A DNA stretch of 41,095 nt from an uncultured Clostridia bacterium (GTDB lineage: Bacteria; Bacillota; Clostridia; Oscillospirales; Acutalibacteraceae), in contig CAMHJC010000008.1 in the NCBI GenBank assembly GCA_946185345.1, positions 1 to 41,095 of the forward strand, written 5' to 3'. The position numbers and the translations under genes are program-made. The notes under the pieces are model-generated. The model was not told the origin of the DNA. It saw nothing but the letters and a program-made list of their open reading frames with translations, and made no database searches. Positions 1 to 9,564 of the stretch are shown piece after piece (positions within the stretch are counted from its first letter, which is position 1; every line of letters begins with the position of its first letter).

Positions 1-436
1 CCATAACAACGTCGGAATACATCTGGATAAATCTTCTGTAGCAGTCCCATGCCCAACGGGGGTTGCCGGACTGTGCAGCGATGGTCTCGACAACCTCTTC
101 GTTCAGACCGAGGTTGAGGATGGTGTCCATCATGCCGGGCATAGAAGCTCTTGCGCCGGAACGGACGGAAACGAGAAGGGGATTTGTCTTGTCGCCGAAC
201 TTCTTGCCGGTGATCTCTTCCATCTTGACGATGTACTCGTTGATCTGACCCATGATCTCGTCGTTGATCTTCTTGCCGTCCTCATAGTACTGGGTGCAGG
301 CTTCGGTGGTGATGGTGAAGCCCTGGGGAACCGGCAGACCGATGTTGGTCATTTCAGCAAGGTTAGCGCCTTTACCGCCGAGAAGCTCGCGCATGTTGGC
401 GTTGCCTTCACTGAAAAGATAAACCCATTTTCTCAT
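1..436 (-). CDS. ppdK: Pyruvate, phosphate dikinase (N-terminal part, cut by window edge)
   Basis: PPDK interconverts pyruvate, ATP and phosphate with phosphoenolpyruvate, AMP and pyrophosphate; in fermenting Clostridia it usually works in the glycolytic (pyruvate-forming) or the PEP-forming direction. Only the first 145 or so codons are inside the window, so the phosphohistidine and PEP-binding domains are not visible. Translation from the ATG at 436 begins [12 protein letters not shown] and contains [27 protein letters not shown] and [21 protein letters not shown], which are hallmark stretches of the PPDK nucleotide-binding domain. An AGGAGG site lies at 446-451, about ten bases upstream of the start. 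It is transcribed away from glmU, with a 513-bp divergent intergenic region between them. Identification is firm; the C-terminus cannot be judged. Confidence 0.95.
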   Translation of the reverse strand, partial: MRKWVYLFSEGNANMRELLGGKGANLAEMTNIGLPVPQGFTITTEACTQYYEDGKKINDEIMGQINEYIVKMEEITGKKFGDKTNPLLVSVRSGARASMPGMMDTILNLGLNEEVVETIAAQSGNPRWAWDCYRRFIQMYSDVVM

Positions 437-536
437 GTGAAAAAACCTCCTGGAAATCACTGATGATTTCGTAATTTAGCTTTCGTACGCCCATTGGGTT
501 TTAAGCAAAGCAAAAAACGCAACTCGTACATTGCTT

Positions 537-564
537 TGTATATGATAGCACATCCTTTCCACAA
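537..564 (-). promoter_or_regulatory. Candidate ppdK promoter
   Basis: On the minus strand a TTGTGG hexamer (559-564) is separated by 16 bases from TATACA (537-542). This would start transcription near 530, about 95 bases before the ppdK ATG. The match to the sigma-A consensus is moderate, so this is a candidate only. Confidence 0.35.
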
Positions 565-844
565 AATCCAGTACTTTTACAATTATTTCATACTTTTTTT
601 GAAAAAATTTCCTCCGGTTTTCTTCCCCGTCAATTTCCCGTCAGTATTCATCTGCGGTCGGCAGGCTGACACAAGGAATTATTCCGTTCTGTCAACCGAT
701 CAATTTATGAACCCGCCTTTTTTGAGTTTAAATTGGCTTTGGCCGATTCTCATTGAAATAAAACCAATAATAATCATACTTTTATGATTGTTTTGTGTAA
801 ATTGTAGAAGTGAACTCAGTTGATGAAAAATTGCAAAATTTGAC

Positions 845-875
845 TTGAAAAAAAGATATAAAAATGTAATAATAT
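845..875 (+). promoter_or_regulatory. Candidate glmU promoter
   Basis: TTGAAA at 845-850 is followed after 16 bases by TAATAA (867-872), or after 19 bases by TAATAT (870-875), in a very AT-rich stretch 75 bases before the glmU start. It is the best sigma-A-like candidate upstream of the glmU-prs-pth cluster, but several overlapping registers are possible. Confidence 0.4.
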
Positions 876-949
876 TTATATGTTTGTTACCTTTCGTATT
901 TGTTTTTTGGTAAGCAACCGTAAAAATTTATAAGGAGCTGACTGTAAAC

Positions 950-2395
950 ATGTTTTCGGTTTCCCATCAGAATTCCGGTGAGTTCTCCGAGCCGATTCGT
1001 TCAGGAAGTGTCTGCGCCATAGTGCTGGCCGCAGGTGAAGGCAAACGCATGAAGTCAAAGAAGCCCAAGGCCATGATGGAGGTTTTGTTTAAACCTATGC
1101 TCGGCTGGGTGATTGATTCCGTCAGAGAAGCCGGCATCGGAGATATTTGTGTCGTCACCGGCCACCTCGAGGAAATAATCAAAGACTATCTTTCCAAGAC
1201 CTATACCGGGGATCAGACCTGTTCCACCGTCACACAGGCCGAACGCAAAGGAACCGGTCACGCCGTGATGATGGCCAAGGAATTCCTTAAAGCCCACAAG
1301 GGCGGCAGCGTGCTGATTCTCAATGGCGACGCTCCCTTTATGGACAGCCGCAACATCTCCAATTCCTTTTTTTTCCATGAGGCTCAGAACAACTGCGTCA
1401 CGGTCATTTCCGCCATGCTCGACGACCCGACCGGATACGGCAGAATTCTCCGTGCGGCGGACGGAAGCCTGATGTCCATTGTAGAGCACAAGGAAGCCAC
1501 AATGGAGCAGCTGGCAGTCAAAGAAGTCAATTCAGGCGCATACTGGTTCAATGTGGACGCCCTGCTTTCCGTGCTGGATACCAACCACATCACTCAGAGC
1601 AGCGTCACGGGCGAATATTATCTTCCCGATGCCGTTAAACTGCTCGGCGACGCCGCCAATGCTTTCACAGCCGATTCGGCAAGCGTTGTCATGGGCGCCA
1701 ATGATCCTGTCCAGCTCAACGAACTCAATCAGATCGCCCGCACCGCCATTCTGAATCAGATGATTGCCGACGGTGTTTCCATCACATGCACCGATGGCAT
1801 CATCATCGGCCCGGACGTCACCATCGGTCAGGGTACCGTTATCCTGCCGGGTACCATATTAAAAGGTAAGGTCTCCATCGGATATGACTGTAATATCGGG
1901 CCGAATACCCTTATTGAAAATTCCACCGTACATGACGCCGTCATTATCAATGCAAGTCAGGTCAAACAGAGTGAAATCTTCGACTCCACCGATATCGGCC
2001 CCTTCTCTCAGATCAGGCCCAACTGCAAAATCGGTCCGAAGGTACATATCGGAGATTTCGTCGAAGTCAAGAACTCCGTGCTCGATGAAGGTACAAAGGT
2101 TGCTCATCTCACCTACGTAGGCGACAGCGACGTAGGCAAGCGCGTCAATTTCGGCTGCGGCTGTGTGACGGTCAATTATGACGGCCAGCACAAAGCACGC
2201 TGCAAAATAGGCGACGACTGCTTCATCGGCTGCAACACCAATCTTGTCGCTCCTGTGAGCATCGGCGACGGCGCCTACACCGCCGCCGGATCCACCATCA
2301 CACACGATATTCCGTCAGATGCTTTGGGAATTGCCCGCGCCCGTCAGGTTGTCAAGGACGGCTGGGCGGCTGCCAAGCGAGGCGATAAAAAATAA
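950..2395 (+). CDS. glmU: Bifunctional UDP-GlcNAc pyrophosphorylase / GlcN-1-P acetyltransferase
   Basis: GlmU makes UDP-N-acetylglucosamine, the entry precursor of peptidoglycan and teichoic acids: its C-terminal half acetylates glucosamine-1-phosphate and its N-terminal half transfers UMP. The 481-residue product has the nucleotidyltransferase signature AIVLAAGEGKRMKS near residue 24, GTGHAVM near 103 and LNGDAPF near 124. From about residue 270 it runs into left-handed beta-helix hexapeptide repeats with the GlmU-specific stretch HLTYVGD...GCGCVTVNYDG. It is about 20 residues longer than typical because of an N-terminal extension before the first beta strand. The ATG at 950 is supported by AAGGAG at 932-937. 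It heads the glmU-prs-pth cluster, an arrangement common in Bacillota. The gene ends 85 bases before prs. Confidence 0.97.
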   Translation: MFSVSHQNSGEFSEPIRSGSVCAIVLAAGEGKRMKSKKPKAMMEVLFKPMLGWVIDSVREAGIGDICVVTGHLEEIIKDYLSKTYTGDQTCSTVTQAERKGTGHAVMMAKEFLKAHKGGSVLILNGDAPFMDSRNISNSFFFHEAQNNCVTVISAMLDDPTGYGRILRAADGSLMSIVEHKEATMEQLAVKEVNSGAYWFNVDALLSVLDTNHITQSSVTGEYYLPDAVKLLGDAANAFTADSASVVMGANDPVQLNELNQIARTAILNQMIADGVSITCTDGIIIGPDVTIGQGTVILPGTILKGKVSIGYDCNIGPNTLIENSTVHDAVIINASQVKQSEIFDSTDIGPFSQIRPNCKIGPKVHIGDFVEVKNSVLDEGTKVAHLTYVGDSDVGKRVNFGCGCVTVNYDGQHKARCKIGDDCFIGCNTNLVAPVSIGDGAYTAAGSTITHDIPSDALGIARARQVVKDGWAAAKRGDKK

Positions 2396-2422
2396 ATCCG
2401 CACGCAGTTCCGGCATGCGGAT
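2396..2422 (+). other. Hairpin between glmU and prs
   Basis: A perfect 7-base inverted repeat (ATCCGCA at 2396-2402, TGCGGAT at 2416-2422) starts one base after the glmU stop codon. There is no T-tract, so it is more likely a 3'-end protecting or processing stem within the glmU-prs message than a terminator. Confidence 0.4.
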
Positions 2423-2480
2423 CCATCACGCAGTCCGTTTGCCGAATCCATATACACCATCATATCAGGAGGAAGTAAAA

Positions 2481-3452
2481 ATGATAATCAGCAACAAAAG
2501 TCTCCACGGAACCGAAATTAAAATCTTCTCATGCAATTCCAACATGAAGCTCGCACAGGACATCTGCGACAAGCTCGAGCAGCCAATGGGAAGAAGCGAC
2601 GTCACCAAATTCAGCGACGGTGAAATTTCGGTTTCCCTGAAAGAGTCGGTTCGCGGCAAAGACTGCTTTGTCATTCAGTCCACCAGTGATCCCGTTAACG
2701 ACAATCTGATGGAAATGCTCATTATGATCGACGCTCTCAAGAGAGCTTCCGCAAGCCGTATTACTGCCGTGATTCCCTACATGGGTTATGCTCGTCAGGA
2801 CAGAAAGGCAAAGGCCAGAGATCCGATTTCCGCTAAGCTCTGCGCCGACCTTATCACTACAGCCGGTGCCGACCGTGTGCTGACAATGGATCTTCATGCC
2901 GCTCAGATTCAGGGTTTCTTCAATATTCCTGTGGATCACCTTCTCGGCGCGCCCATCCTCGCCAAATACTTCAAGGAAAAAATGGGTGACAAAAACGACG
3001 AGTACATGTGCGTTTCTCCCGACCTCGGTTCCGTCACCCGTGTGAGGAACTTCGCTCAGCGCCTTGACTGCCCGATCGCTATCATTGACAAGCGCCGTCA
3101 GAAGGCAAACGTCAGCGAAGTCATGAATATCATCGGTGACGTCAGCGGCAAAAAGATTCTCCTCATTGACGATATGGTGGATACAGCCGGTACCATCTGC
3201 AACGCTGCCGAGGCACTGATGAAGAACGGCGCGCTCGAAGTTTCGGCATGCGCCACTCACGCTGTACTCAGTGGCCCGGCGCTTTCCCGCATCGAAGCTA
3301 GCCCCATCAAGGAATTCGTCTTCCTCGACACCATTCATCTCGGCAAGGAAAAGACGCTTGACAAGTTCACTATTCTCAGCACCGCACCTTATTTTGCAGA
3401 TGCCATTCGCAGGGTATACACTGATGAGCCTATTTCCCTTATCTTTGACTGA
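2481..3452 (+). CDS. prs: Ribose-phosphate pyrophosphokinase (PRPP synthase)
   Basis: Transfers pyrophosphate from ATP to ribose-5-phosphate, giving PRPP for nucleotide, histidine, tryptophan and NAD synthesis. The 323-residue product has the expected class I PRPP synthase features: FSDGEISV near residue 52, the RQDRKAKARDPISAK catalytic flexible loop near 110, the DLHAAQIQGFF block, and the PRPP-binding loop LLIDDMVDTAGT near 230. I start at the ATG at 2481 because AGGAGG (about 2467-2472) lies just upstream; the frame stays open further upstream but without a usable start context. Length is normal for the family. Gene order after glmU is the common Bacillota arrangement, which suggests coordinated supply of nucleotide-sugar and nucleotide precursors. 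Identification is secure. Confidence 0.97.
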   Translation: MIISNKSLHGTEIKIFSCNSNMKLAQDICDKLEQPMGRSDVTKFSDGEISVSLKESVRGKDCFVIQSTSDPVNDNLMEMLIMIDALKRASASRITAVIPYMGYARQDRKAKARDPISAKLCADLITTAGADRVLTMDLHAAQIQGFFNIPVDHLLGAPILAKYFKEKMGDKNDEYMCVSPDLGSVTRVRNFAQRLDCPIAIIDKRRQKANVSEVMNIIGDVSGKKILLIDDMVDTAGTICNAAEALMKNGALEVSACATHAVLSGPALSRIEASPIKEFVFLDTIHLGKEKTLDKFTILSTAPYFADAIRRVYTDEPISLIFD

Positions 3453-3483
3453 TATTTTATTTCTATCCTACATATAATCTTCA

Positions 3484-3536
3484 GGCAGGCCGGTCCCCGC
3501 AGGGTGACTGTCCTGCCCTTTGGAGTTTTGTCATTC
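3484..3536 (+). terminator. Weak terminator-like stem after prs
   Basis: GGCAGG (3484-3489) can pair with CCTGCC (3512-3517), with a G+C-rich interior, followed by a broken T-rich stretch ending around 3536. The T-tract is poor, so read-through into pth is likely. Confidence 0.3.
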
Positions 3537-3574
3537 AATTTCCCCTGATTTTTTTGATAATTTGGAGTGATGAT

Positions 3575-4168
3575 ATGTTCGGCATCATGAAGCCGCAGAG
3601 CATAGACTGGCTTGTGGTCGGCCTTGGCAATCCCGGAAAAAAATACGAAGGCACCCGTCACAACGCCGGATTTATGGCGGCAGACGCACTTGCCGTCAGA
3701 TTGAATATCACTGTTGACCGGCTGAAGTTTCACGCCCTGATCGGTGACGGAATGTGCGGCGAAAAACGCATTATTCTGGCCAAGCCTCAGACATTCATGA
3801 ATCTGTCGGGTCAGGCGGTGGACGAAATCATGCGGTTTTACAAAATTCCTCCTGAGCGGCTTCTGGTTATGTGCGACGACATCTCGCTTGAACCGGGCAG
3901 ACTCAGAATTCGCCGCAAGGGTTCGCACGGCGGTCAGAACGGCATGAGAAACATTATCGATATGGTGGAATCGAGCGACTTCTGCCGCATAAAGCTGGGG
4001 ATCGGCGCAAAGCCTCGTCCCGAATACAGTCTGGCCGACTGGGTACTGAGTCATTTTACAGCCGGAGAACTGAAGGAAATGGAGCAATCCGCCAAAAACG
4101 CAGCCGAAGCTGCCGAAATGATTGTCAACGGAAATACCGACAAGGCGATGAATTTATTTAATTCTTAA
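3575..4168 (+). CDS. pth: Peptidyl-tRNA hydrolase
   Basis: Pth releases tRNA from peptidyl-tRNA that drops off the ribosome, an essential recycling reaction in the cytoplasm. The 197-residue translation contains GLGNPGKKYEGTRHNAGF, which includes the catalytic His and conserved Asn residues, then KPQTFMNLSGQAV and the GSHGGQNGMRNI block near residue 110, all diagnostic of bacterial Pth. The ATG at 3575 is chosen because GGAG at 3564-3567 has good spacing; an in-frame upstream ATG at 3554 adds seven residues and has no site in front of it. It is followed after 18 bases by the acyltransferase-lysozyme fusion gene and then by mfd. Pth-mfd adjacency is common in Bacillota, so the middle gene looks inserted. 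Confidence 0.96.
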   Translation: MFGIMKPQSIDWLVVGLGNPGKKYEGTRHNAGFMAADALAVRLNITVDRLKFHALIGDGMCGEKRIILAKPQTFMNLSGQAVDEIMRFYKIPPERLLVMCDDISLEPGRLRIRRKGSHGGQNGMRNIIDMVESSDFCRIKLGIGAKPRPEYSLADWVLSHFTAGELKEMEQSAKNAAEAAEMIVNGNTDKAMNLFNS

Positions 4169-4186
4169 ATATCGGGAGATTAGATT

Positions 4187-5962
4187 ATGAACGCACCATC
4201 AAGTATTCCTGAAAAACGTGAGACGTGGTCCGATTACACAAGAGGTATTTGCGCAATTCTTGTTGTTCTATCCCATATGCCAAATGTTTCCAATGTCCTT
4301 ATGTCGTACTTTACCCCCTTTATCCTGCCATGTTTCTTTCTTGTATCGGGCTATTTCACCAGAAATTACAACGGCAGCCTTACCGCTTTTTTCTACAACA
4401 AGGTCAGTAAAGAGATGATTATCAAACTGCTTTTCTCGATCAGCACGACAACATTTGTGGCTTCTGTTCTGGTCAACCTGATTCTGCATCCGTCCGGCAT
4501 TCCCTTATGGCTGTATGACACCCTGGTCACTTTTCTCTTCAAATCAAAGGTCAATTTCTTCTCAATACTGGTGATGTCTTCGGTCTATTTTTTCATCATC
4601 AACAAGCTCTGCCGCGACAAGCCGCTCCCTATGATCCTGACAGCTCTGGCCGCTGCGGCTGTCGGCTACGTCATTTCAGAGAGAAACTACATCCGTTTTT
4701 GGAGCTGTGATACGGCAATGATCTGCGTTCTTTTTTACATTGCCGGTTACTGCCTGCGTCAGAAAAAAATTATCAGCCGGTTTCAGTTCAAACCCTGGCA
4801 TGTGCTTTTGAGCGGTGCTGTGTTTTTCACGTCCGTGACAGTCTGCCTTTTGCTTTTCGGCGTTTATAATGTATTTATCGTCGTCGCCATCAACATCTGG
4901 AATAATCCTTTCCAGTCGCTCCGGCTCACTTTCTGGGGATGTGCTTTTATCATCAGTCTGACAAACTGTCTTCCTGAAAAACCAGCCGTAATGCGTCTGC
5001 TCGGCTATATCGGAAAACACTCTCTGGTATATTTTATGATCGGCGGCCCCATCAAGGCTTATCTGTGCTATTTTTTCGAAATGCTCTATCAATCCACCCG
5101 TATAGGCTTTTTGAACGACAGCCTGGTGATGATTCCGCTGATTCTGATCGTCTCTTGCGCTCTTACCCTTATTCCCTGCATGATTTTCGACAGATTCTGT
5201 CCGTTCATGAACGGAAATTTCCGGATGCCCGACGCTTCTTCGCAAAAATATCCGAAGGCATGGATCGCAGCAGGCGCTTCGGTGGCGGCCATCTGCATCG
5301 GTCTTTTCTACCTTGCGTGGAACGGCGTGTGGATTCCCAATCAGTTTTATGTCGGTGATTATCAGATAAAGGGCGTTGACGTGTCCTCCTATCAGGGAAA
5401 TGTCGACTGGGAAAAACTTGCTTCACAGGACATCCGGTTCGCATTCGTCAAGGCGACAGAAGGCAGTGGCCATGTCGATTCGGAATTTGACAACAACTGG
5501 AACGGAGCCTCCCAAGCGGGGCTGCGTGTCGGCGCCTACCACTTTTTCAGCTTTGAAAGCTCCGGCCTGACACAGGCACAGAATTATATCAATCATGTGC
5601 CGGTAAGCGACAGTTCGCTTCCTCCTGTGGTTGACGTTGAATTATACGGCGGTCAATCCATCGGTCAACTTGACAGAATCCGCCTTCGCAGAGAACTGAC
5701 CGACATGCTGGAAGCTCTGGAATTACACTACGGCAAAAAACCGATTATTTATACCCCTGACGATACATTCAACGTTTTCATTGATGAAAAACTGGCACAG
5801 TACACATTATGGATCAGCAACAAGGTAACCTCTCCCAACAACGAAAACTGGACATTCTGGCAGTACTCCGGCCGGAAAAGACTTGAAGGTTATGACGGCA
5901 GGGAATCATTCATAGACATGAATGTATTTTCCGGCACCCCCGAGGAATTTGCCCTATTTTAA
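4187..5962 (+). CDS. Acyltransferase-3 membrane domain fused to GH25 lysozyme domain
   Basis: A 591-residue two-part protein. Residues about 13-335 are a polytopic membrane domain of the acyltransferase 3 family: the first helix carries the R-X10-H pattern (Arg19, His30), followed by the FFLVSGYF block and roughly ten hydrophobic segments. A further membrane helix at about 358-378 leads into residues 394-590, a glycoside hydrolase family 25 muramidase domain with GVDVSSYQG (Asp398), FAFVKATEG, VGAYHFF, VVDVE (Asp483, Glu485), WQYSG and FIDMNVF. The GH25 domain should lie outside the cell. By analogy with AT3-SGNH enzymes such as OatA, the protein may acylate a cell-envelope glycan and cut or bind peptidoglycan; this is inference. 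The ATG at 4187 is preceded by GGGAG. It sits between pth and mfd. Confidence 0.85.
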   Translation: MNAPSSIPEKRETWSDYTRGICAILVVLSHMPNVSNVLMSYFTPFILPCFFLVSGYFTRNYNGSLTAFFYNKVSKEMIIKLLFSISTTTFVASVLVNLILHPSGIPLWLYDTLVTFLFKSKVNFFSILVMSSVYFFIINKLCRDKPLPMILTALAAAAVGYVISERNYIRFWSCDTAMICVLFYIAGYCLRQKKIISRFQFKPWHVLLSGAVFFTSVTVCLLLFGVYNVFIVVAINIWNNPFQSLRLTFWGCAFIISLTNCLPEKPAVMRLLGYIGKHSLVYFMIGGPIKAYLCYFFEMLYQSTRIGFLNDSLVMIPLILIVSCALTLIPCMIFDRFCPFMNGNFRMPDASSQKYPKAWIAAGASVAAICIGLFYLAWNGVWIPNQFYVGDYQIKGVDVSSYQGNVDWEKLASQDIRFAFVKATEGSGHVDSEFDNNWNGASQAGLRVGAYHFFSFESSGLTQAQNYINHVPVSDSSLPPVVDVELYGGQSIGQLDRIRLRRELTDMLEALELHYGKKPIIYTPDDTFNVFIDEKLAQYTLWISNKVTSPNNENWTFWQYSGRKRLEGYDGRESFIDMNVFSGTPEEFALF

Positions 5963-6007
5963 ACTTCTCTTTCATCTACCCTTTTTGAAACGGAGGAACT
6001 CCCGTTA

Positions 6008-9000
6008 ATGGACGATCTTCAATTTATCCCTTCCCTACTGGACTCTCTTGAAGACTTTAATCATCTTGTGGGCAGCATCCAACAACACCGGCTTCCCGCC
6101 GCTGTCACCGGTCTGGCCTCTATTCACAAGAATCACTTTACCGCCGCCCTTTCAAGGACACTTGGACGCAAGATTCTCTACATCGCATCAGATGAAGCCG
6201 AAGCCGTGCGTCTGTGCGGCGATCTGGGCAAAATGGGCCTGCGCGCCTTCTTCTGCCCTGTGCGGGACATTGAACTTCGCCCGCTGGAAGGCCGTTCCCA
6301 CGATTATGAACACAGCCGCATCGAAACCCTCAGCCATCTGATCAAAGAGGAATTCGACGTGGCGGTGGTCTGCGCGGACGGCGCCTCACAGCTGACCATC
6401 CCTCCGGAGGAGCTTCAGGAGCGCATGCTGACAATTCAGTCCGGCGGTGAAGTGTCGGTGGATTCATGCGTTGCCGCTCTCTCCGCAGCCGGATATGAGC
6501 GGTGCGACATGGTGGAAGGAGCAGGACAATTCTCCCTCAGAGGAGGTATTCTCGATTTCTTTCCGCCTGACGCTCCTCATCCTGTACGCGCCGACTTCTG
6601 GGGCGATACTGTCGATTCACTCAATTACTTTGATATTGACAGTCAGAGGAGCATCGAACCGATTGAAGAAATACAGCTTCTGCCGGCGGCGGAACTGATT
6701 ATCACGGACAATGCCGCCCTTGCGGGAAAAATCCGCGCGCTCGCCAGATCGCTCAGAGGCAAGGCCTCCGCTGCCGCCAAGGAAAAGCTGCTGCGTGAAG
6801 CGGATGACCTCGAAGCCGGCATCAAGTGCGGCTCGCCCGACCGCTATATTTCTATGCTGTGCAGTTACGAAGCCACCATATTCGACTACATGCCAAAGGA
6901 CAGCATTACGATTGTCAGTGAACACATTGCGGTTCAGGAAAAAATGAAAAACTGCGAGGCTTTCATCAATGAGGAAATCAAAAACCTGATGCTGGACGGT
7001 ATTCTCTGCAAAGGAATGGATAAATTCACTCTTTCCTACGGAGAATTCATGGCCAAACTGGGAAAAGCGGTTTATCTCGAAACCTTCACTCGAGGCGGAT
7101 ACGAATACGATCTTCATACACTCATCAATGTCAACGCGCGACAGCATCCGGTGTGGAGCGGCAAGACATCCGACCTCATTGAAGAACTGAAGGCGCTGCT
7201 CGACGGGGGCAATTCGATTATTCTGCTGGGCGGCACACAGCGTTCCTGTGAAGGCCTGTATGAGGATCTCAAAAAAGCCGAAATTCCTGTCATTCAGGAT
7301 TCCTCACCCAAAATGCCGCTTTATAAGGGCGTTACTGTCTCCGAAGGGAATCTTTCGGGCGGTTTTGAATACTTTTCCATCGCAACCGTTGTGATTTCCT
7401 GGGGAAGATACGTCAATCCCACTCCGGAAAAAACCAAGTCACGCAGGAACAGCAATTCTCTCGACCTGCAGAATCTGAATGAGTTGACGCTGGGCGATTA
7501 CGTGGTTCATTCCACCTACGGCGTCGGCACATTCGGAGGTATACAGAAAATTAAAACCGACGGAATTACCAAGGATTTTATCAAGATTAATTACGCCAAA
7601 AGCGACGTGCTGTACGTTCCCATCACGCAGCTGGATATGGTGAGCAAATATGTCGGCGGAAAAGAAGGCTCGGTCGTAAAAATTAACCGTCTCGGTTCGG
7701 ACGAATGGGCCAACCAGAAACGCCGTGTCCAAAAGCACGTCGCCGATATTGCCGACAAACTGGTGAAAATTTACGCCGAACGCATGAAAGCAAAGGGATA
7801 TTCCTTTGATCTCGATACCGAATGGCAGCGTGAATTCGAGGACAGATTTGAATACCCCGAAACTTTTGATCAGCTTAAGGCGGCGGATGAAATCAAAAAG
7901 GATATGGAACGGCCGGTTCCCATGGACCGCCTGCTCTGCGGCGACGTTGGCTTCGGCAAGACCGAGGTAGCTCTGCGGGCCGCCTTCAAATGCATGATCG
8001 AAGGGCGGCAGTGCGCCATTCTGGTGCCGACCACCATACTCGCCTGGCAGCATTTCCAGACGGCGGCCAAACGGTTTGACGCCTATCCCTTCCGCATCGA
8101 AATACTCTCCCGTTTCCGTTCCGCCAAGCAGCAGACCGAGATACTTCGCAGGCTCAAGCGAGGCGATATTGATCTGATCATCGGCACACACAAGCTGATT
8201 CAGAAGAATGTCGAATTCAGCGATCTCGGACTTGCCATTATTGACGAGGAACAGCGGTTCGGTGTGGCGCAGAAAGAAAAATTCAAAGAGAAATATCCCG
8301 CCGTTGATATTCTCACCCTTTCCGCCACTCCCATTCCCCGCACACTCAATATGGCAATGAGCGGCCTGCGTGACATTTCATCGCTTGATGAGCCTCCTCA
8401 GGACAGACATCCGGTTCAGACCTATATCATCGACCACGATGAAGGCATGATTTCCGAGGCAATTCACAGGGAACTCAGGCGCGGCGGTCAGGTTTTCTAC
8501 CTTCACAACAAGATCGAAGATATCGAGCGCACTGCCGAAAAAGTGGCGGCAATGGCACCTGAAGCCCGTATTGTCGTGGGACACGGCCAGATGCACGAGG
8601 ACGCACTCAGCGAGGTCTGGCGCAAGCTTCTTGACCATGAGGCGGATATCCTGGTCTGCACGACCATTATCGAAACGGGTGTGGATATTCCCAACTGCAA
8701 CACCCTGATCATTGAAAATGCGTGCAATTTCGGACTGGCACAGCTTCATCAGATCAGAGGCCGTGTCGGACGAAGCTCCCGCAGGGCTTACGCCTATCTG
8801 ACGGTGCCGCCATTCAAATCTCTCACCGAAACCGCCAGCAAACGGCTTCAGGCGATCAGAGAATTCACCGAATTCGGCTCGGGAATTAAAATCGCCATGC
8901 GTGATCTCCAGATCAGAGGCGCAGGCAATCTGCTAGGCAGCGACCAGTCGGGCCAGGTGGAAAGCGTCGGCTACGATATGTATATGAAAATGCTCAGCGC

Positions 9001-9472
9001 CGCCGTCCGACAGGTGAAGGGCGAAGCGCCCGTTGCTCAGGACATTGAATGTCTAGTGGATATCCGGATTGAAGCTCACATTCCCGAAAGCTACATCGAA
9101 TCATCACAGCTTCGCCTTGAAGTTTACCGCATGATAGCCTCTGTGCGCAACGAAGACGATGCGTCCGACGTGATCGACGAGCTGATCGACCGATTCGGTG
9201 AGCCTCCTAAGGCGGTACTTGGACTGATCACCATCTCACAGCTTCGCAGCAGCGCTGCCGAGGCCGGAATTCACGAGATCCGCCAGTCGGAAGGAAGATA
9301 CCTGCTTTACAGCAAAAAGATTGACTTTGAAGTCTTTGCCAAATTATCCGAGAAGCTCCCCCACCGGGTCACCATCATTGATAAAACACCTCCCTATATC
9401 GCCGTCAAGGTCAACACCGCCAAAAGCGCGGCTGAAAACATGGAGGAAATACTCGGTGCGCTCCAGTCTTAA
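6008..9472 (+). CDS. mfd: Transcription-repair coupling factor Mfd
   Basis: Mfd is a DNA translocase that removes stalled RNA polymerase and recruits UvrA to template-strand lesions. The 1154-residue product has, in order, a UvrB-like N-terminal region, the RNA-polymerase-interacting CarD-like domain starting at LGDYVVHSTYGVG near residue 495, helicase motif I GDVGFGKTEV near 645, motif II DEEQRFG near 747, the SATPIPRTL motif III block, motif VI QIRGRVGRSS near 920, and a C-terminal TRCF domain. Length and order are typical. GGAGG about ten bases before the ATG at 6008 supports the start. The gene is 45 bases downstream of the acyltransferase-GH25 gene and is probably co-transcribed with it. 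No truncation is apparent. Confidence 0.97.
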   Translation: MDDLQFIPSLLDSLEDFNHLVGSIQQHRLPAAVTGLASIHKNHFTAALSRTLGRKILYIASDEAEAVRLCGDLGKMGLRAFFCPVRDIELRPLEGRSHDYEHSRIETLSHLIKEEFDVAVVCADGASQLTIPPEELQERMLTIQSGGEVSVDSCVAALSAAGYERCDMVEGAGQFSLRGGILDFFPPDAPHPVRADFWGDTVDSLNYFDIDSQRSIEPIEEIQLLPAAELIITDNAALAGKIRALARSLRGKASAAAKEKLLREADDLEAGIKCGSPDRYISMLCSYEATIFDYMPKDSITIVSEHIAVQEKMKNCEAFINEEIKNLMLDGILCKGMDKFTLSYGEFMAKLGKAVYLETFTRGGYEYDLHTLINVNARQHPVWSGKTSDLIEELKALLDGGNSIILLGGTQRSCEGLYEDLKKAEIPVIQDSSPKMPLYKGVTVSEGNLSGGFEYFSIATVVISWGRYVNPTPEKTKSRRNSNSLDLQNLNELTLGDYVVHSTYGVGTFGGIQKIKTDGITKDFIKINYAKSDVLYVPITQLDMVSKYVGGKEGSVVKINRLGSDEWANQKRRVQKHVADIADKLVKIYAERMKAKGYSFDLDTEWQREFEDRFEYPETFDQLKAADEIKKDMERPVPMDRLLCGDVGFGKTEVALRAAFKCMIEGRQCAILVPTTILAWQHFQTAAKRFDAYPFRIEILSRFRSAKQQTEILRRLKRGDIDLIIGTHKLIQKNVEFSDLGLAIIDEEQRFGVAQKEKFKEKYPAVDILTLSATPIPRTLNMAMSGLRDISSLDEPPQDRHPVQTYIIDHDEGMISEAIHRELRRGGQVFYLHNKIEDIERTAEKVAAMAPEARIVVGHGQMHEDALSEVWRKLLDHEADILVCTTIIETGVDIPNCNTLIIENACNFGLAQLHQIRGRVGRSSRRAYAYLTVPPFKSLTETASKRLQAIREFTEFGSGIKIAMRDLQIRGAGNLLGSDQSGQVESVGYDMYMKMLSAAVRQVKGEAPVAQDIECLVDIRIEAHIPESYIESSQLRLEVYRMIASVRNEDDASDVIDELIDRFGEPPKAVLGLITISQLRSSAAEAGIHEIRQSEGRYLLYSKKIDFEVFAKLSEKLPHRVTIIDKTPPYIAVKVNTAKSAAENMEEILGALQS

Positions 9473-9564
9473 GCTCCCATCAGACAGCGTTGATGAAATG
9501 TGCCGCTCAAACTGAGGCGTCGTCCTTTTCTCCCCGACACATTTGATCAGCGCTTTGCGGGTTT

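Larger units (their letters stand above)
437..949. other. Divergent intergenic region between ppdK and glmU
   Basis: About 510 bases, very AT-rich, with no convincing gene. The single plus-strand open frame here (494-787) has no ribosome binding site and a low-complexity translation. The region holds the ppdK ribosome binding site, an 8-base inverted repeat (CAAAGCAA at 505-512 with TTGCTTTG at 530-537) that would sit at the 5' end of the ppdK transcript, and candidate promoters for both genes, listed separately. Confidence 0.6.

Noticed and set aside
494-787. Plus-strand open frame of 97 codons between ppdK and glmU
   Set aside because: It starts with TTG, has no ribosome binding site and its translation is AT-driven low complexity, so it is read as chance.
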